Assembly: GCA_016844565.1 (NCBI GenBank)
Contig: JAENJB010000159.1
Location: forward strand, 1-6,301
Reading direction: 5' to 3'
Length of the DNA: 6,301 bases
From: Dehalococcoidia bacterium
Lineage (GTDB): Bacteria > Chloroflexota > Dehalococcoidia > JAENJB01
Shown: positions 4,802 through 6,301 of the stretch, in pieces
Numbering within the stretch: position 1 is the first letter of the stretch
How the letters are laid out: every line of letters begins with the position of its first letter
Made by a program: the position numbers and the translations under genes
Notes under the pieces: model-generated
What the model saw: only the letters and a program-made list of their open reading frames with translations
Told to the model about the DNA's origin: nothing
Databases searched by the model: none

Positions 4802-5751
4802 CTTCCCCGCGCCACACCAACGAGGGCATTGATGTCGGCGATCTTCTCCCCTTTCAGGAACCGCTCTATCCCCTCGACGACTTCCATGAACACCCCAGGA
4901 TTGCTGAGAGCGGCCGTGCCTATTTGAACAGCCCTGGCGCCAGCCACTATGAACTCCAGGGCATCCCCTGCGTTCGCTATTCCCCCGCAGCCAATGATGG
5001 GTACCGTGACGGCCGCGGCCACCCGGTACACCATGTAGAGCGCCATCGGCTTTATCGCCGGCCCTGAGAGCCCGCCGGCCACATTGCCCAGCACCGGCCG
5101 GCGTCCCTTGAGGTCAATGGCCATGCCTTTGAAAGTGTTGGTGAGGGTCAGGGCATCCGCGCCGGCGTCAACTACCGCCCTGGCGATGGCCGCAATATCC
5201 TTGACGTTCGGACTCAGCTTCACAAGGAGAGGCAGAGAAGTCGCCTTTCTCACACTCGCTGTAACACATGCCGCCAGCCGTGGTTCGGTGCCAAACTCCA
5301 TGCCGCCACCACTCACGTTGGGGCAACTGATATTGACTTCGATGCCGCTGATCCCGGGCACGTCATCCAGCCGCCGGGCTATCCGGGCGTATTCCGTCAG
5401 GCTCTCACCCGCGATGTTGACGATGACCGGCACCTGCCACCCAGCCCACACCGGTGCCTTGTCCCGGGCCAGGGCCTCTACGCCGATATTCTGCAAGCCA
5501 ATGGAGTTGAGCAGGCCCGAGGCTGTCTCCGCCAGGCGAGGCTGAGGGTTTCCATCCCTGGGATGAAGGGTTGTCCCCTTGCAGACTATGGCGCCCAACC
5601 GCTCGACATCGACGTAGTCCGCTATCTCGATGCCATATCCGCAGGTGCCGGCAGCGGTCACAACCGGGTTCTTCAGCAGAAGACCACGCCGGTTACCAGG
5701 GGCCAGTTGGACTGAGGTGTTCACAATTCTGACGGCTGATTCTTTCGTCAT
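4798..5751 (-). CDS. pyrD: Dihydroorotate dehydrogenase, class 1B catalytic subunit (317 aa)
   Basis: The enzyme oxidises dihydroorotate to orotate in the fourth step of UMP synthesis, using FMN. It has the class 1 TIM barrel: N-P-V-V-T-A-A-G-T-C-G-Y-G (28-40), K58-G-T-T-L-H-P-R-D-G-N-P-Q-P-R, N82-S-I-G-L-Q-N, and N-I-S-C143-P-N-V-S-G-G-G, where Cys143 is the class 1 catalytic base (class 2 uses Ser). V-K-L-S-P-N (177-182), T-N-T, G-G-L-S-G and G-C-G-G-I are the FMN and phosphate contacts. The class 1B form normally works with the FAD/Fe-S subunit PyrK and NAD+; pyrK is not in the window and would be expected elsewhere. The ATG at 5751 is the first start fitting the family and has no Shine-Dalgarno sequence. 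The gene runs towards the mutase small-subunit gene, and the two stop codons overlap. Confidence 0.95.
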   Translation of the reverse strand: MTKESAVRIVNTSVQLAPGNRRGLLLKNPVVTAAGTCGYGIEIADYVDVERLGAIVCKGTTLHPRDGNPQPRLAETASGLLNSIGLQNIGVEALARDKAPVWAGWQVPVIVNIAGESLTEYARIARRLDDVPGISGIEVNISCPNVSGGGMEFGTEPRLAACVTASVRKATSLPLLVKLSPNVKDIAAIARAVVDAGADALTLTNTFKGMAIDLKGRRPVLGNVAGGLSGPAIKPMALYMVYRVAAAVTVPIIGCGGIANAGDALEFIVAGARAVQIGTAALSNPGVFMEVVEGIERFLKGEKIADINALVGVARGS

Positions 5752-5766
5752 TGGCGCCGGTATTCT

Positions 5767-5793
5767 ATCATAAACGAACTACAAGGCTGTCAT
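5767..5793 (-). promoter_or_regulatory. Candidate pyrD promoter partly made by a repeat end
   Basis: On the minus strand ATGACA (5788-5793, 5 of 6 to TTGACA) and TATGAT (5767-5772, 5 of 6 to TATAAT) are separated by 15 bases. The -10 ends 15 bases before the pyrD ATG, so the transcript would have a leader of less than about 10 nt. This agrees with the missing ribosome binding site. The ATGACA belongs to the inverted-repeat end of the element at 5787-5880. The short spacer makes this uncertain. Confidence 0.3.
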
Positions 5794-5880
5794 TGCGAGC
5801 GAAGCGAAGCAATCTCAAACGCGCTTCCAGAGAGTACAGGCTTTGGGATTGCTTCGTCGCTACTCTCCTCGCAGTGACAG
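5787..5880. repeat. 94-bp palindromic intergenic repeat, copy 3
   Basis: The ends are CTGTCATTGCGAG (5787-5799) and CTCGCAGTGACAG (5868-5880), 12 of 13 positions matching as an inverted repeat. A second perfect 10-bp inverted pair lies inside: CGAAGCAATC (5805-5814) and GATTGCTTCG (5847-5856). The loop between the arms is unique. The left 13 bases are identical to those of the element at 785. The element fills most of the divergent region between pyrD and mnmA. No protein is encoded here. Confidence 0.82.
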
Positions 5881-5897
5881 AAAGAACCTCCCTTGAC

Positions 5898-5927
5898 TTG
5901 AGTATGGAGAGAGCTAAATCGTAGAAT
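5898..5927 (+). promoter_or_regulatory. Candidate mnmA promoter giving a near-leaderless transcript
   Basis: TTGAGT (5898-5903, 4 of 6) and TAGAAT (5922-5927, 5 of 6) are 18 bases apart. The -10 ends 12 bases before the mnmA ATG, so transcription would start about 5-6 nt upstream of it. No Shine-Dalgarno sequence is present in that space, which is consistent. A better -35 match, TTGACT at 5893-5898, is too far from the -10 (23 bases). Confidence 0.35.
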
Positions 5928-5939
5928 ACGCCGAAACCA

Positions 5940-6301
5940 ATGAACAACAGGCGAATCGTTGTTGCCCTTAGCGGCGGGGTTGATTCCGCCGTGGCGGCTG
6001 CCATGCTCCAGAGGCAGGGGTGCGAGGTCATCGGCATATCCATGCACCTGTGGTGTGAAGATACGAACCTGCAACAGGCCTTCCAGGACCACGTCGTCGA
6101 CTATTTCTGCGCCGAGTATTCCCGTGGCCTCACCCCCAACCCCTGCATTGCCTGCAATCAGCACCTGAAGTTCCGCCTCCTCCTGGAGAAGGCGCTCAGC
6201 CTCGACGCCCAACTGGCCACCGGCCACTACGCCAGAATCGAACGGACTCCACAAGGCTACCGCCTTCTCAGGGCCAGAGACACATTGAAGGACCAGACCT
6301 A
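5940..6301 (+). CDS. mnmA: tRNA-specific 2-thiouridylase MnmA, N-terminal part (runs off window, internal deletion)
   Basis: MnmA adds sulfur to the wobble uridine of Lys, Glu and Gln tRNAs, using ATP and a persulfide relay. 120 codons are visible and the frame is open at the window end. The N-type PP-loop S-G-G-V-D-S (11-16) that binds ATP is intact. The T-P-N-P-C-I-A-C-N segment (65-73) carries C72, which aligns with catalytic Cys102 of E. coli, and A-T-G-H-Y-A-R (93-99) and K-D-Q-T (117-120) are family motifs. Between M-H-L-W (35-38) and Q-A-F-Q-D-H (46-51) only 7 residues remain where E. coli has about 35, so a helix and strand of the ATPase domain seem to be missing. The ATG at 5940 is the first start after an in-frame TAG at 5922, and it has no ribosome binding site. 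Identity is firm; function of this copy is uncertain. Confidence 0.92.
   Translation, partial: MNNRRIVVALSGGVDSAVAAAMLQRQGCEVIGISMHLWCEDTNLQQAFQDHVVDYFCAEYSRGLTPNPCIACNQHLKFRLLLEKALSLDAQLATGHYARIERTPQGYRLLRARDTLKDQT

Noticed and set aside
5790..6254. 154-residue minus-strand frame across the repeat and mnmA
   Set aside because: It is antisense to mnmA and continues through the palindromic repeat. Its sequence has no family pattern.

Overview
The window is a compact stretch of bacterial chromosome at roughly 55-60% GC. It holds core metabolic genes with short intergenic gaps that are largely occupied by palindromic repeats. The gene types, the protein sequences and the repeat style (elements bounded by CTGTCATTGCGAG-like ends) fit a Chloroflexota bacterium of the Dehalococcoidia kind. 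This assignment is inferred from remembered similarity and was not searched. Nothing in the window looks like a phage, a plasmid, CRISPR or an insertion sequence with a transposase.

Layout. Bases 1-167 are the 3' end of an AHSA1/SRPBCC-type gene. Bases 380-535 encode a 51-residue membrane protein behind a strong Shine-Dalgarno sequence. Converging on it is a possible 64-residue Cys-rich protein (548-742, minus). A 77-bp palindromic repeat follows (785-861), then an Fe/Mn superoxide dismutase gene on the minus strand (877-1449). Divergent from the dismutase is a three-helix membrane protein of unknown function (1690-2091). Next comes a methylmalonyl-CoA module on the plus strand: mutase large subunit (2134-3693), epimerase (3818-4216) and mutase B12-binding small subunit (4397-4801). 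The two gaps inside this module, 124 and 180 bp, are each filled by a palindromic repeat. The small-subunit gene meets a minus-strand class 1B dihydroorotate dehydrogenase gene (4798-5751) tail to tail, and the two stop codons share a CTAG. After another 94-bp palindromic repeat (5787-5880), a divergent mnmA gene (tRNA 2-thiouridylase) runs off the end of the window.

How the genes work together. The mutase and epimerase genes together interconvert succinyl-CoA and (R)/(S)-methylmalonyl-CoA, the B12-dependent leg of propionyl-CoA metabolism. The large subunit keeps the Tyr and Arg that mark methylmalonyl-CoA rather than isobutyryl-CoA specificity. The cobalt-ligand His is on the separate small subunit, so both polypeptides are needed. 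No meaB chaperone or propionyl-CoA carboxylase lies in the window. The other genes (dismutase, pyrD, mnmA) are independent housekeeping functions.

Points most worth a second look are an apparent in-frame loss of about 28 residues from the PP-loop ATPase domain of MnmA, the repeats that interrupt the mutase operon, and the His gatekeeper in the dismutase. Also of note are the two small genes at the left end and the lack of Shine-Dalgarno sequences at pyrD and mnmA. I found no convincing new multi-gene system.
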